From Centropristis striata (taxonomy: Eukaryota; Chordata; Actinopteri; Perciformes; Serranidae), in NCBI RefSeq assembly GCF_030273125.1, contig NC_081539.1, forward strand, positions 4,303,739 to 4,367,738: a DNA stretch of 64,000 bases. Direction: 5' to 3'. The stretch's first letter is position 1; each line of letters starts with the position of its first letter. The notes under the pieces are model-generated. The model made no database searches and had not been told where the DNA came from. It was given only the letters and a program-made list of their open reading frames with translations. The position numbers and the translations under genes are program-made. Positions 37,001-50,900 of the stretch are shown piece after piece.

Positions 37001-40000
37001 CACTTTTCAGTTCCAGAGGTTGCTACTTGATTGTAATGGTGAAAATAGAAAGAAAAAAAGAAGATTGGTGGTTTTACCCTGACTGTGGGCCTCAAAGGTC
37101 AGCTTAAAGCCACTGGCTTCATTGCTGGCATCAGACACAAAGCGTATAAAGAGGTGGTTGTCAGTAGACTGGAGGAGGGATGGTGGACTGGAACCACAGA
37201 GACGGCCCCCCAGTAGTGGAGATGAACCATCGGGACCATTCCTGACCTGTGGAGACGGCAGCAAGGGAGCAATAACTATAACTAAAGCAAAAAAATACAC
37301 AATTTACCAACTGATCATTTATGGTGCATGCAAAACCCCATCAGAGAGACGTAAAACCTAAAACAAAATTAAGTTGATGTAAATGCAGAGGTTGAATTTC
37401 CCCATTGTGGGATTAATAAAAGTAATTAATCTAATCTTAAATAGAGTCCAGCGTTTGTGTGGTATGGCTAATGGTGCGTTCAAGGTCTACACAAATGTCG
37501 GAATTTTCAACATTTTCCCGAGCTCCAAGTTCCGACTTTCAGTGTAAATTGAACACACCATTAGGCATTACGGTAAGAAGACCAGTCTTCAAAATTAAAA
37601 GCAAACACATGTAACTTTCAAAATAAGAGCACATGGATGTGTTAGCAGAATCCACCACAGAATTTACAAGAAGACAAAATATGATGCCTTAAATAAAACA
37701 GAACCCTTATTCTCCTTTACAATAATTCATTATAAATATACAATGATTAAGATGGAATAGTGGCATTAGAATGTGCAAGAGGCACCATATTTAGGCTTTT
37801 AGGGCAAAATTTCCCCCCTACTTTGTTTGCGTCCCCCCATCATAGTCTCAGAAAATCCTGTGGGAAACACTGGTTCTAAAGGCTTGACAGACTGGACAGA
37901 CAAGACATTTCCCAGCAGTATGTTCAGGGTAATGAAAGGAGGAGAGATGTTTTTGGGTCCTTTATTGAGTCAGAAATACTAGAAACAGCTATAAATGTGT
38001 CGTGTTGTATTTTACTGCCCTGAGCATTTAAACAAAGTCTACATATCGTCCATGTTTTTTTTCTACAAGCTTAAACTTTCCAGCTCAGGAAATGGTATCT
38101 TTTGAAGAGCATATGAGCATTTGTCATCCTTCATTCTCTGATTATGAATGCACCATTGTCAGGCCAGTCGTTGGCTCACTTTGTCTTTGTCTTTGACTTT
38201 GTTTAATAAGTGGAATTCTCACTTCAGAATCTCCACAGAAGTCTGATATAAGGTTAATGTGTGTGTGAAAAGAACCTGTCAACAACCCAACATTAAGTTG
38301 ATTCCAGCTTGCAAAAATAGGGTGTCGCTTGTTGTTGTATCGATTGATCTTGTGTTTTTGCTCTCTATATGTTGTTTACCTCCAGGTAGTCTCCTGAACT
38401 GCAGCCAGTTCCATAGCCTTGAATCTGGAAGGGGCTCTGGAAGGTGACTGACACCCTGAAGCCAGGCGTCACCATCACATGCCAGCTACAGTCCTGACCA
38501 GGCAGGTAGTTCTGGGGGTAGCGGGGACTGCTCAGCACGCCGCGGTCCACATGGAAGAGGCCACCACAACCTTGAAAGACAAGTATTATTATTATTATTT
38601 ACATAATTATTGTTCTTCCAAAAAGGTGACAGTCCAGCATTGATGATGGAATGAATGAAATGCAACATGACCAACAGCTCTCTCCAGTTAACTCTATGGA
38701 GTCTTGGGCTATTTTGTCCAATTTTTTAAAATCCTTTTCATGTCTTTGTAAGTCATTTTGTGTCTTTTTTGATCATTTGTCTTTTTGTGTCTTTTTGGTC
38801 ATTTTGTGTCTGTTGTTTCTTTTTTAGTTATTTTGTGTCTTTTTCTTGGTCATTTTGTGGGGGTTTTTGGTCATTTTGTGTCTTTTTTGTCTTTTTTAAG
38901 TCATTTTGTGTCTTTTATGGTCATTTTGTGTCTTTTTTGGTCATTTTTTGTTTATTAGAATACTGAGAGAAACAAGTATACAATGTTTTGCTTGCGATGC
39001 ATTACCTTTGGAGTATGAGGCATTAAAGCCTCGGCCACTGACGCTGCTGTCTGAGGAGAAGTGGATGTACATGGAGTCTCCTGTTGAGTGGAGAGAAGAT
39101 GGAGGTTCCCGACCACACACAGTGGCCAGAAGGGGGGATAGACTGCTCGCACCTGGCAACACACACAGAATGGAATCACAAGATGTCCAGGAGAGGAAAA
39201 ACACCTCATTCAGAAGGTAAAACAGAGGATTAATGTACCGTTAGTTAGACTAATTTACATTGCAGCACATAGAGAGTCCGGCAGCTAATGGTGCGTTCAA
39301 GGTCTACACAAATGTCGGAATTTTCAACATTGTCCCGAGCTCCAAGTTCCGACTTTAAGTGTAAATTGAACACACCATAAGGCGTAACGGTAAGAAGACC
39401 AGCCTTCAAAATTAAAAGCAAACACATGTTGCTTTCAAAATAAGAGCACATGGAAGTGTTAGCAGAATCCACCAGAGTTTACAAGAAGACTGACAAAAAA
39501 ATAATGCCTTAAATAAAACAGAACCCTTATTATCCTTTACAAGAATTAATTAAAATATGCAATGATTAAGATGGAATAGTGGCCTTAGAATGTGCGAGAG
39601 GCACCAAATTTAGGCTTTTAGGGCAAAAATGTTCTCCGGGGGACCATGCCCCCAGACCCCCCTACTTTGTTTGGGTCCCCCATCATAGCCTCAGAAAATC
39701 CTGTGGGAAACACTGGTTCTAAAGGCCTGACAGACTGGACAGACAAGAAATTGCCCAGCTGATTCTAGATTTAAGTGGCTTCAGAAACACTTGATCCAAC
39801 CAAGGCCCCAGCCTAAATTTGATCCTCAGTTTGTAACACCTGCAGATCCCCAAAGAATTGACCATTGTCGTATCTGGTGGCTTACCGTCTCTGATGACCA
39901 GACTGTCAAAGTAGCAGTTGGGGTAGTCCTCCATGTCCACATACAAGATGTTCAGCTCCACAGTTGAGTCTGGAGAACGTATCAGCCAGGTACATTCCTG

Positions 40001-43000
40001 GTCAGTAGGGTAGTTTTCAGGCCAGGCAGGAGAAAAGAGGAAGCCAGGAGTTTCTCCTGTCATAAGCACTCCACCACATGCACCTGACACCGAAAGCACA
40101 CACACACACAAAAAAAATGCAATTTATGCAATTTAGCAAGCAAGATGTCATGGTCAACAACATCAAAGCATTTAGAAAGATCCAAGAAAAACAAACTCTT
40201 CTCCTTTCGAGGGCAGACATATATGCCAAATTATTTTAACAGAATACATAGTGGCGTTCATACGGTATATTACGCATAAGTGTTCAAGAATATGTACTTG
40301 TTTTTCCAACATTTTTTAAAAGGCTTGGAAGAACTGAAATCAGACTGTAATTTTGATATAACATTGATATTGTAAAAGGGCTAAAATGGACAGACTGTCT
40401 CACCTGGTGGGATAGTGGGTGGCGGTCCAGAGTCCTGGACAGCAGTCCACTCCACCAGGAAACCTCGTCCTCCCACCACTGTATCACTCACGAACTGCAG
40501 GGTGACGGTGCTGCCAGAACTCCTTAGTGGATGAGGCAGGCCCAGACCACAGAATGTTCCCATGGGGTAGTAATGGACACTGGGGCCATCAAAAACCTGA
40601 AGGAAAGAAAGGACAGACAAGGTAGTGTCATTATAATGGACACCTCCCACAGCTATCATCAGGCTTACACCTTGAACATTAATAACTGTCACAGTGAACT
40701 CGAAAACCATCACACGCAGTTTGCATACAAACAACACATCAGAGTGAACGATGCTGTCCTCTACATGCTTCATCGTTTCCACTGGAGGAAACTGGTGCTA
40801 ATGTGAGAATCATGTTCTTTGATTTTTCAAGCGCATTCAACACCATCCAACCCAACATACTCAAAAACAAGCTCACAGAGATGGGAGTGGATCTTTCCTT
40901 TATCTCATGGATCACAGATTACCTGACAGGAAGACCACAGTATGTCAGGTTGGGGAACTGTGTTTCTGGGACATTAATGAGCAGCACAGGAGCTCCACAG
41001 GGCACTGTTCTGGCTCCACTACTGTTCACACTGTACACAGCGGAACTCCAAATACAACTCTGAGTCCTGCCACATCCAGAAATACTACGACAACACTGCT
41101 ATTGTGGCAAAAAAGCTGGTTCTGTAGTTGGAGCCAGGTTGGACACACTGGAGGAGGGGGTGGAGACAGGCACTGTCAAGATGTTCGAGTCCATCTTGAA
41201 ATACTCGGATCATCCACTACACAAAACCTTTATGGACCAAAAAACCAGCAGTGGACAGCTCCGTTGCAGGACGGAGAGATACAAAAGACCCTTCGCTCCT
41301 TGATTGATAAGGGCATCCATTGGGACACTGGGATATGCATGGTGTATGTGGGACCTGCACGATTTGTCGATTGAAAGCATACCATTGGGTAGTAATTGTT
41401 GATGTGTTTGAGGAGAATGTAATTTCACACAACAATAATTGATTTTAAACCTTGATGTGCAACCAGTAATTTGATGTGTCTGGATCTATTTTACAGTAAC
41501 CAATAGACTTCTGAAAAAAACATTGTATATCAAGTTTCAACACATTTAGAAAGATTAGTGCCAACATTCTCATTATGTTAAAACAACAAGGATACAAATG
41601 CTATCTTACTTTGAGATGGTCATAGTAGCAGTCATGCAGGTCCTCTATGTCCATGTCCAGAAAGCGGATCTGGATATAGCTGTCGCCCTCCACAGTTATG
41701 GTCCAGCGATAATGGGCATTATTGGGGTACGTCCTGGGATAGAGTGGGGACGCTATCTGACCAGACTCCCCCACCAAATCATTTCCATACACTGAAAAAC
41801 AGCAAGGAAGTCACAATCCAACAGATTAATAAACAGATGTACACAGAACAACATACATGCATGGAGACAGTTACATCAGTAAGATATTCCGGTAACACTT
41901 TATATTAAGGTACACATATTCAACATTAATTAGTTGCTAATTAGCATGCAAATTAGTAACATATTGGCTCTTAATTAGTCATTATTAAGTACGTATTAAT
42001 GCCTTGTTCTGCATGGCTATATTGTACAACCAGTAAGCCATTAAGTAAGAGTTAATTACCTCAATTACCTCAGATTTATTACTTATTAATAGTAAGTATC
42101 CATACTTACTATTAATAAATTGTTGTATATGAGTTACAATCTCAATATCCTTTGCTTTGTATGGACTTTATAAGGTGGTAGTACCACAAGAATATTTATT
42201 CTCCCTTAAAAACACTCAATGAATTTGGTCTGTTCTTACATAACAAAACACAAAACTACAATGTGCTATCTAACGATTAGCATGCTAAGCGGAGATTTAG
42301 CTTTATTCACTTCTCATGTTGCATTACTATGTAATTCAGGAATGACATTCATGTTGCTTAGCATAATGCCCATAATCATTTGATATCTGATACTTACATG
42401 CAATATATTATATCAGCTAATTGGGTTCATGTTAATGTACTTTTAGTGCAGCATACTGCGTAATGTGCTATCTCACCATTAGCATGCTAAGCGGAGATTT
42501 AAGCCCTTTCTTCCGCATCAGTTTGATCCATTGAAAACAGTAAAAATAAAACTTTATTAACTGACAGCTAAGCATAATACGGACGGAAAGATACTTCCTG
42601 CACCGCACTACTTAATTAATTATACACAAGACTGTTGAATTGTCTCTACACGCAGACACTCACAGTGTGAGAAGGTGGCTCTGAATCCTGCTCCGCTGAT
42701 GAGCGCATCTGACACAAACTTAACCCAGAGGACATGACCGATCACAGACGTGTAGTTGGAGGGGAGGGAGTTCCCACAGAAGCGACCAACCAGAGGCCCG
42801 GTGGAGTCTCCCTCTCTGATCTCCACATAGTCATTCTGACAGCCAGAGCCTTCCTGCAGGTGAAACATACTGAACAAAAAACAGGAAGACTGTTTTGTAA
42901 ATAATGAACATCAGCAAAAGATTAATTAAAGGTACAAAAAACAACCGTGTAACATTTAACTATAAAGTGTCCAAATAGGGAATGTGTACCAGTCATCTTG

Positions 43001-44928
43001 CTGGCAGCATACTAAAAATTAGAATATCATGAAAAAGTTCAAAAAATTTTGTCAATCATTTCAGAAAGTGAAACTCATTCATTACGTGTAGAGTGAAATA
43101 TTTCAAGCTTGTTTTTCTTGTAATTTTGATAGTTCTGGCTTAGAGATAATAAAAACCCAAAACTCAGTGTCTCAGAAAATTAGAGTAATATACAAGTTTC
43201 ACTTTCTGAAATAATTGACAAAAAATATAGAACTTTTTCAAAAAAAATGTGGATGTACCTGTAGTTTGTTTTAACTGTTTACGTTCAGGTTTATAAAGTC
43301 ACATCATCTTCCAAAAACATCAAGACCATCTTTTTAAAGCATCAGTGTCCTACAAATTAGGTCTTTTTTGTAAACAGCAACATCGGCAAATATTACTATC
43401 AATATCTTAAAGCCTGGAAAGAACTAGGTAACAACATAATATATATTTTTATTCTTCTACATTTGAAATCGACTCACATAAATGAGAGCTGAAGACGATT
43501 CCCTGGTGAGCTTGTGATGGTCCACACACACTCCACATTAGGTGGATAAGCATCGGGATAGTTGGGGCTGTTAAATGCACCACTCTCCATCATTAGATCT
43601 CCTCCACAACCTGGGCAGAAGAAGAGGTGAAAATAATGGCTTTTCCTCGAGGTCCTTTTAGTTTCAGTAGGTATGCATGAGAACAAAATGATTTTGAATT
43701 GGTAGCGATAGAACAGTGAGCAGTAATGGTGTGTCTTACTGGAGGTGGATGCTGAGTAGGTGGCTCTGAACCCTTTTCTGGAGACGGACTGGTCGGAGAT
43801 GAAGTTGACCACCAAGGCATTACTGAAGGATGTTACCGGGTGAGGTAGTTCAGTGCCACAGTAGCGCCCTGACACAATTAGACAGAGCATTTTAGGTTGA
43901 ATGTTTAATCAATCAATCAATCAATCAATCAAACTTTATTAATATAGCACTTTTCTTAGATATCAATGCAACACAAACTGCTTTCCAAAAAATAAGAATA
44001 AAAACAGACAATAAAAATGAAAAAAACCCACCCCTCCCTTCCCCACATTCACATCTGTCATGTCATCTGCCATGTGTATTTAAAAATGTGTAACAACTCT
44101 ATTCAAAGATTTGTGTATTTTAGACTTAATATTATAAGTAATTAGTAATGTTATATTTTAGTCTTAAAATAATTTCATCTCACTTTTTTTCTTAATCACT
44201 ATCTAGATAATAATTCCCTATTAAATAAATGTATTACTATACAATAAAACTATAAAACGTATTATTATACTATAATTTATATTATTCATGTCAAATAAAC
44301 ACAATGAAGAAATACAAGACAGTCAAAGCAGACCATCTGCTTTGGTTTTATGTTTAAATTTATATAAAAAACCAATTATATATATATATATATATATAGA
44401 TATAGATATATAGATATATATACATATATATTCTCAGGTCATATAACTTTATTTATATAGCACTTTTCTTAGATATCAATGCAACACAAACTGCTTTACA
44501 AAAAATAATAAGAATAAAAACAGACAATAAAAATGAAAAAAACCCACCCCTCCCTTCCCCACATTCACATCTGTCATGTCATCTGCCATGAGACACTGTT
44601 TCACAGGGAAACCTCAGCTGAAGGCAAGTGCTATTGTTAAGAAGTCAGCAGGATTTTGACTCACCATTGGCCCGGAGGCTACAACTTTTTCTAAAAGATA
44701 CTCCATTTAAAAAAAAAATCTCTGGTGAAGATAGATCAGACATGGTGTAATTATAGACTCTAAATTGGAGCTTTAATAGTGCCTTTAATATGCTGATAAT
44801 TTAAATTGTATTCCACGAGTAATGGCCAATAATGGTTTTAAAATTAATCTAAAGGTTAATTTATTGCATGAATAATTTACTATCCAATGAGGGTCAGTTG
44901 TTTTACAGATCAGGACATACATACAGGG

Positions 44929-44972
<44 letters not shown>

Positions 44973-47900
44973 TACCTACCTATAGAAGGCGCCTGGTAGT
45001 TGTCTCCATCCAGGATCTCGACAGCATCATGTGAGCAGTTGGAGTAAACCATCTCTAACTCAAAGTCAGTGAACGACAGGGTCACATGGTTGACTGGCCA
45101 CAGAAAGACAAGACAAATGTTAAAAGAACAAAATATTGTGTGTACATGTATACCGCCCTACAAAGTCTAACTGCAGTAACTACACAAAGAGTAAAACTGA
45201 GAAAAACTGATTTAAAGATTTTTAATGTTTTTAACTGGCCAGCCAAATGTTTTATAGGTAGATAAGTGATATGACACTTATTTCTACATGTATTGATGAT
45301 GTCATTTTTATGCTCAAAAATTCATGATGATTTGTTTGACCTTTGAGCCCAAAAATGTAGTTACTGCACTCTGTTTTTGCTGTATAAGGTTCTAATAGTG
45401 ATGCACAAACAGAGAGCAGTAACTATAATGTTGTTGTCTTCTTTCAGCTTTTATATTTTGTTTTCAGTGAATAAACTTTCTCAGATTGATTTTGTTATAA
45501 GTGTATTAAGAAATGTTTAACAACTCTATTCAAAGATTTGTGTATTTTAGTCTTAAAATAATTTTATCTCACTATTTTACTTAATCACTATCTAGATAAT
45601 AATTCCCTATTAAATAAATGTATTACTATACTATAAAACTATAAAACGTATTATTATACTATAATTTATATTATTCATGTCTAATAAACACAATGAAGAA
45701 ATACAAGACAGTCAAAGCAGACCATCTGCTTTGGTTTTATGTTTAAATTTATATATAAAACCAATTATATATATATATTCTCAGATTTTCTTTATATATT
45801 CTCAGGTTTATATATATATTCTCAGACTTTTAATATATATATTCTCAGATTTCAATATATATTCTCAGGCTTTTAATATATATACTCAGATTTCAATATA
45901 TATTCTCAGGCTTTTAATATATATACTCAGATTTCAATATATATTCTCAGGCTTTTAATGTTGGATTTTGTAGTTACTGCAATTTTTATATCATTATTTC
46001 TCTGAGTTCTAAAACTTAAAAAACTCAATTTGGACCAAACATGTAATGACTGCAGTTAGACTTTGTAGGTCAGAATAGAACAATAAAGTTTTCTGATCTA
46101 ACTAACATCACTCACATGGTTCCTGAGCTCTGATGATCCAACTACAGTTCTGATTATTTGGATATGGTGACGGGTACCGTGGCGAGGCGATGGCCCCACC
46201 AGTATCATCGCTTGTAATGGTTGCACCACAAGCTGTTAAAAAACAAAAATAGTTATTATAATTATTATTTTTGTCATTATTAGATTCCATCTATGTTTTA
46301 GTGAGGTTGTAGGAGGCCCACCCTCAGAGAAGCGAGCGCTGAAACCCCGGTGGTTGCGGCTGGAGTCGGACCTGAAGCGGACATAGATGGTGCTCTGGGT
46401 GGAGGTGATGGAGGGAGGAAGGCTGGTGCCACACACACGAGCAAGCAGAGGAGAAGAAATGGTTGGACCATCATGGATCTACAGAGGGACAGAGATACGG
46501 TTTTAGTAAAGCTGTGTGGCTTTAAATATGAAGCACAACAAGGTTATTATAGTTAACGAAAACTAACAAAGTAACGAAAACTAGAATTGAAAAAACATTT
46601 TCGTTAAGTGAAATAAGAAATAGAAAAGAGAGTTTTTAAAAAACGATCACTAACTGAAACTGTATTTTGTGGTGATGATCTTTGTCAACTTTTTTCATAC
46701 GTAAATCTTTTTGGTTGATATGAAATCTATTTCATCCATCTCGTTTTATGACTTAATAAACTTATTGTGGCTGAGATGGATCAGACAAAGGAAATAAAGG
46801 AAACATTTATTGTGACCTCATTGAATCTTACACCCAACATATACCCCAGTATTAACCCCTTATCAGTGAGTAACGCTGTAACTAACCAAGATGCAACCAG
46901 GCGGCAACCTCCTGGTCTGAGCAGGGAGGCAAACCAGGAAGTGCCTTCAGCTGCATTCTACTGAAAATTCCAGCAGGGGGTGCTAAGTTTGGCTGCAAAA
47001 GCATTTCTGTCCATTCACTTCAATGCAAAATGAGAAAACTTCTCACTTGATTTATTACCTCTGAATTTTTTTTAAGGACAACACTATGGTCTCAATCACT
47101 AGTTAAAAATCTTCTTCAAGACAATTTAGAAGAAAATAGAAGATAAAGAATTGTATGATTTGGGGCGGGGCTACCTTTGATTGACAGGTCACTAACAAGG
47201 CGAGCCGTCATCAGGAGAGAAGCAGAACAATGCGTATCCACGGCAACGTGTCAATAAAGTTATATATAACGTTATATAGATATTAAAAAAAGGACGTTTA
47301 GCGGTTTGGTCTCATAACTTTGACCCTTTCACTGTATTTTCACTTAATGGAAAAAAATAAAATAAAATGAAATAATAAATAAATAACGCTGAACTCGACG
47401 CTTCCAACAGGCCACAAACCAACAGGTGACGTCTCGGTGACTACGTCCATTATTTATATACAGTCTATGGATGCAACCACTTGCATTTATAAAAATATAT
47501 TTATTTCGGGCTTTAATCTCTAACAGGTCATCATAAAACAAAACTGCTTTCTTAAAATGCTCTTGAACTACAATGTAGATGTTCCTAATTGATTCACTCA
47601 CAGCCACGTAGTCCCAGGAGCAGCTGCTGTGAGGTTCAATGTCCATGTCGGAGAAGTTGAAGAAGACTCGGTGATTGGGAGTCACGCTGATGACCCAGGA
47701 ACAGTCCACGTTGGTGGGATAGCTGCTGGGATAGGAAGGTGAGTGGATCTCCCCTGACGGAGCAGTGACTGGGCCTCCACAGCCTGCAGGGAGGAGGACA
47801 GCTGGTTAGAGCTCACCGAGATACTGATGGTGGTGGAAAACTGTGCAGCTTGTCTCTGATAAACCATGTTTTTTTCTCAAATACTAGTCAGTAGTGAAAT

Positions 47901-50900
47901 AAAAACCTGTCCTAAAACAAACCCCTGATGTCTCCCCCTTTCACTCTGATTATCTCTCTATAAATAAAATTATAAAATGCACAAAAAATCTTTAACAAAA
48001 AAAAGAGTTGCGTACCGAAAAGAAGAATAAATCCTTCACTTCTTGAGAAGTGAACATCAACTTGTGTGTTCTCCTATTCTCTATCACAGGTAATAATAAT
48101 AATAATAATAATAATACATTTTATTTGTAATGCACTTTACATTACAGGAAATGTCTTTATCAAGCTACAGGTTAAAAGCATAACATTCTAATTATAAAAA
48201 GGATTAAAAAAAAAGAAAAACAGGTTAGAAAATTGGTCATAATTACAGATTTTAAGAGCGTAAAATGTTGCCATGAGACAGTTTACACATGCTAGAAAAA
48301 ATAAAGCAGTTTAATAACAGGTTTTTGTTGTTATTAGGGATTTGTGTGTGTATGCTAGTTCGCTAATGCTGGCGGACCTACCCAAGGACCAAGGACTGGT
48401 AATATTTATACTTGGGGTGATTACCAAACAACCAGAAATGCTGTTATAATATTGTGTGTTGAATTCATATTGGTTGGAAGTGAATGTTAGAGAGAGATGT
48501 GCCATTTAAATAACACTGTTATTGAGGTTTTGCTGTAATTTGATGCATATTGTGTTTCAGAGTAAACTGTAAATGTCTTTCATAATCTTTCATACAAAAT
48601 AACAGAGTATTACTGGTGCATCGGAGATTAAGCCATTTCATTTTATCACATTTATATATTACGTTTAAAAACTGTTGTTTAGGGATGTTAAAAAAAATAC
48701 AGTTAGTTGTTACATTTCATGAATCCCTTGAAAAAGACATTAAGTTATAATACCAAACTTTCATTTTCTGTTTGTGAATGTTTTTTAAAAGTGAACATGT
48801 TTACAAGAATTCTGCAATATGAGATTGTAAAAAAGTTAAATAAGCCTAACTGAATGATTTGATTATTGATGAATGTGAAGAGACTGTTATGATTCTAGTT
48901 TAGTGATGCTATGGTCATGTTTTGAAACCTGAAGTATGATTTTGAAGAGAAGAATAAATCCTTCTTGTTGGGAACCTTGATGTTAGAGAGGCAACATTAA
49001 CAACTCTGTCCCCGTGATGATCACCATACAGTATTGTGTGGTATGGTGAACCTGGTCTCACAGGAATCCGTGGAATAGCCACGGATTCGCTTAACTCAAA
49101 ATCCGTGGAATAGCCACGGAATCACTCAAATTTCCGTGAAACTGACACGGATTTCGTTACAATGCAAGTTAATGACAGTCATATCCCGTGGCTATTCCAT
49201 GGATATTTGTTCCTATTGGTTTGTTCCAAGTCACGTGACTTTCAAGGTCCCGGCGATCAAAACAAAAAACATGGCGGACAGTTCTCTCATTTTTAGTGAA
49301 AAAAAGTTAGTTTCTGCATAAAAATGGATTTTGATCACATTTCTAGCAAGAAATAAATGTTTTATTTTCTAAATATTCACTCAGTGAATGTACATAATCA
49401 CTTTGTATGTTGGAATAGCCACGGGATATGACTGTCATTAACTTGCATTGTAGCGAAATCCATGTCAGTTTCACGGAAATTTGAGTGATTCCGTGGCTAT
49501 TCCACGGATTCCTGTGAGACCATGTTGGGTATGGTATAGTGGCACAGAGGTATAGGGTATATAGGTTTATGGGCATGCACTCAATGGCGTCCACCCACCT
49601 CCTTGAACTTCAGCCCAGCTTGCATTAAACCCTCGACCACTGACGTATTCATCAGACTTGAAGCGAACTGTGAGCAGGTTGCCAGTGCTGGAGACCTGCA
49701 TGGGGCTGGTTGTGGTGCTGCAGAGCTTGGTCAGCTGAGGGGCCAACAGGTCTGGGCCCCCATACACCTGAGGAGAGGGTAAAAGGAACAATGTCACAAC
49801 ATCTACAATGCTGTTTTACACTGACAGCCTACCAGTTACACTGCCCACCCAGGAAGACTAGCTGGTTACTAAGGTACCAGCTAATGGCGATCCTTAATAA
49901 ATAAACAAATAAACTGCTGAGTAATTTATCAGGAAACATGACGATGCAATTTACGTCCCATGGGAATTAACTGCCAAAGCTCACCTGGAAAACTGGCCCA
50001 CTTACAATAAAGAGCTTCACACAGCTGCTATGTAACCTTTCTGTCTATGGTGCCAAGCCTTTAGAACCAGTGTTTCCCACAGGATTTTCTGAGACGTTGA
50101 TGGGGAGACCATAACTTAGTAGCGGGGTCCCGGGGTATGCTCCCCCGGGAAAATTTTTGTCCTAAAAGTCTAAATATCGCACATTCTAATGCCACTATTC
50201 CATCTTAATGATTGCATATTTTAATGAATTATTGTAAAGGAGAATAAGGGTTTTGTTTTATTTAAGGTGTCATATTTTGACAGTCTTCTTGTAAACTCTG
50301 TGGTGGATTCTGCTAACACATCCATGTGCTTTTATTTTGAAAGCTACATGTGTTTGCTTGTATTACCATTCATGGTCAAATGTGGGCAAATGAGGCTGAT
50401 GCATTTGATTCAATTTCAAGTTAATTTGGGATTTTTAAAAGGAAATTTTGCACTGGCAGCTTTATAATCAGAATTATTCATGAATTTTGTGGCATATGTA
50501 AATTTCCTTATTTGGACGTAGGCTACACAAAAAAACAGATTTGTATAAATAGTGGTCTGAAATGGAGGTATTCAGTTCATGAACTGTTCAGTTATAACAC
50601 CTAAAATGATGTTGCAGTAAGCACAGAATAGCTTTTTTTTATGAACTTTGCACTGTTAAATATCAGATCTTACTTCTAGCACATCGTAGTTGCAGTCTTG
50701 GTGGAACTCCACATCAAACTCGTGGATGGTGAGGGTGATGCTGCTGCCAGCTGCTGTGCTGATATACCAGATACACTCCCTGTTCTCTGGGTACCTGTTG
50801 GGGTAGTCTGGGCTGTTGAATGAGCCACTGGAACCAGAGAGTTCCCCACCACAACCTGCAGGGAAACACAGAATTAAGAGACAGTTTCAAAAGGTTCTGG

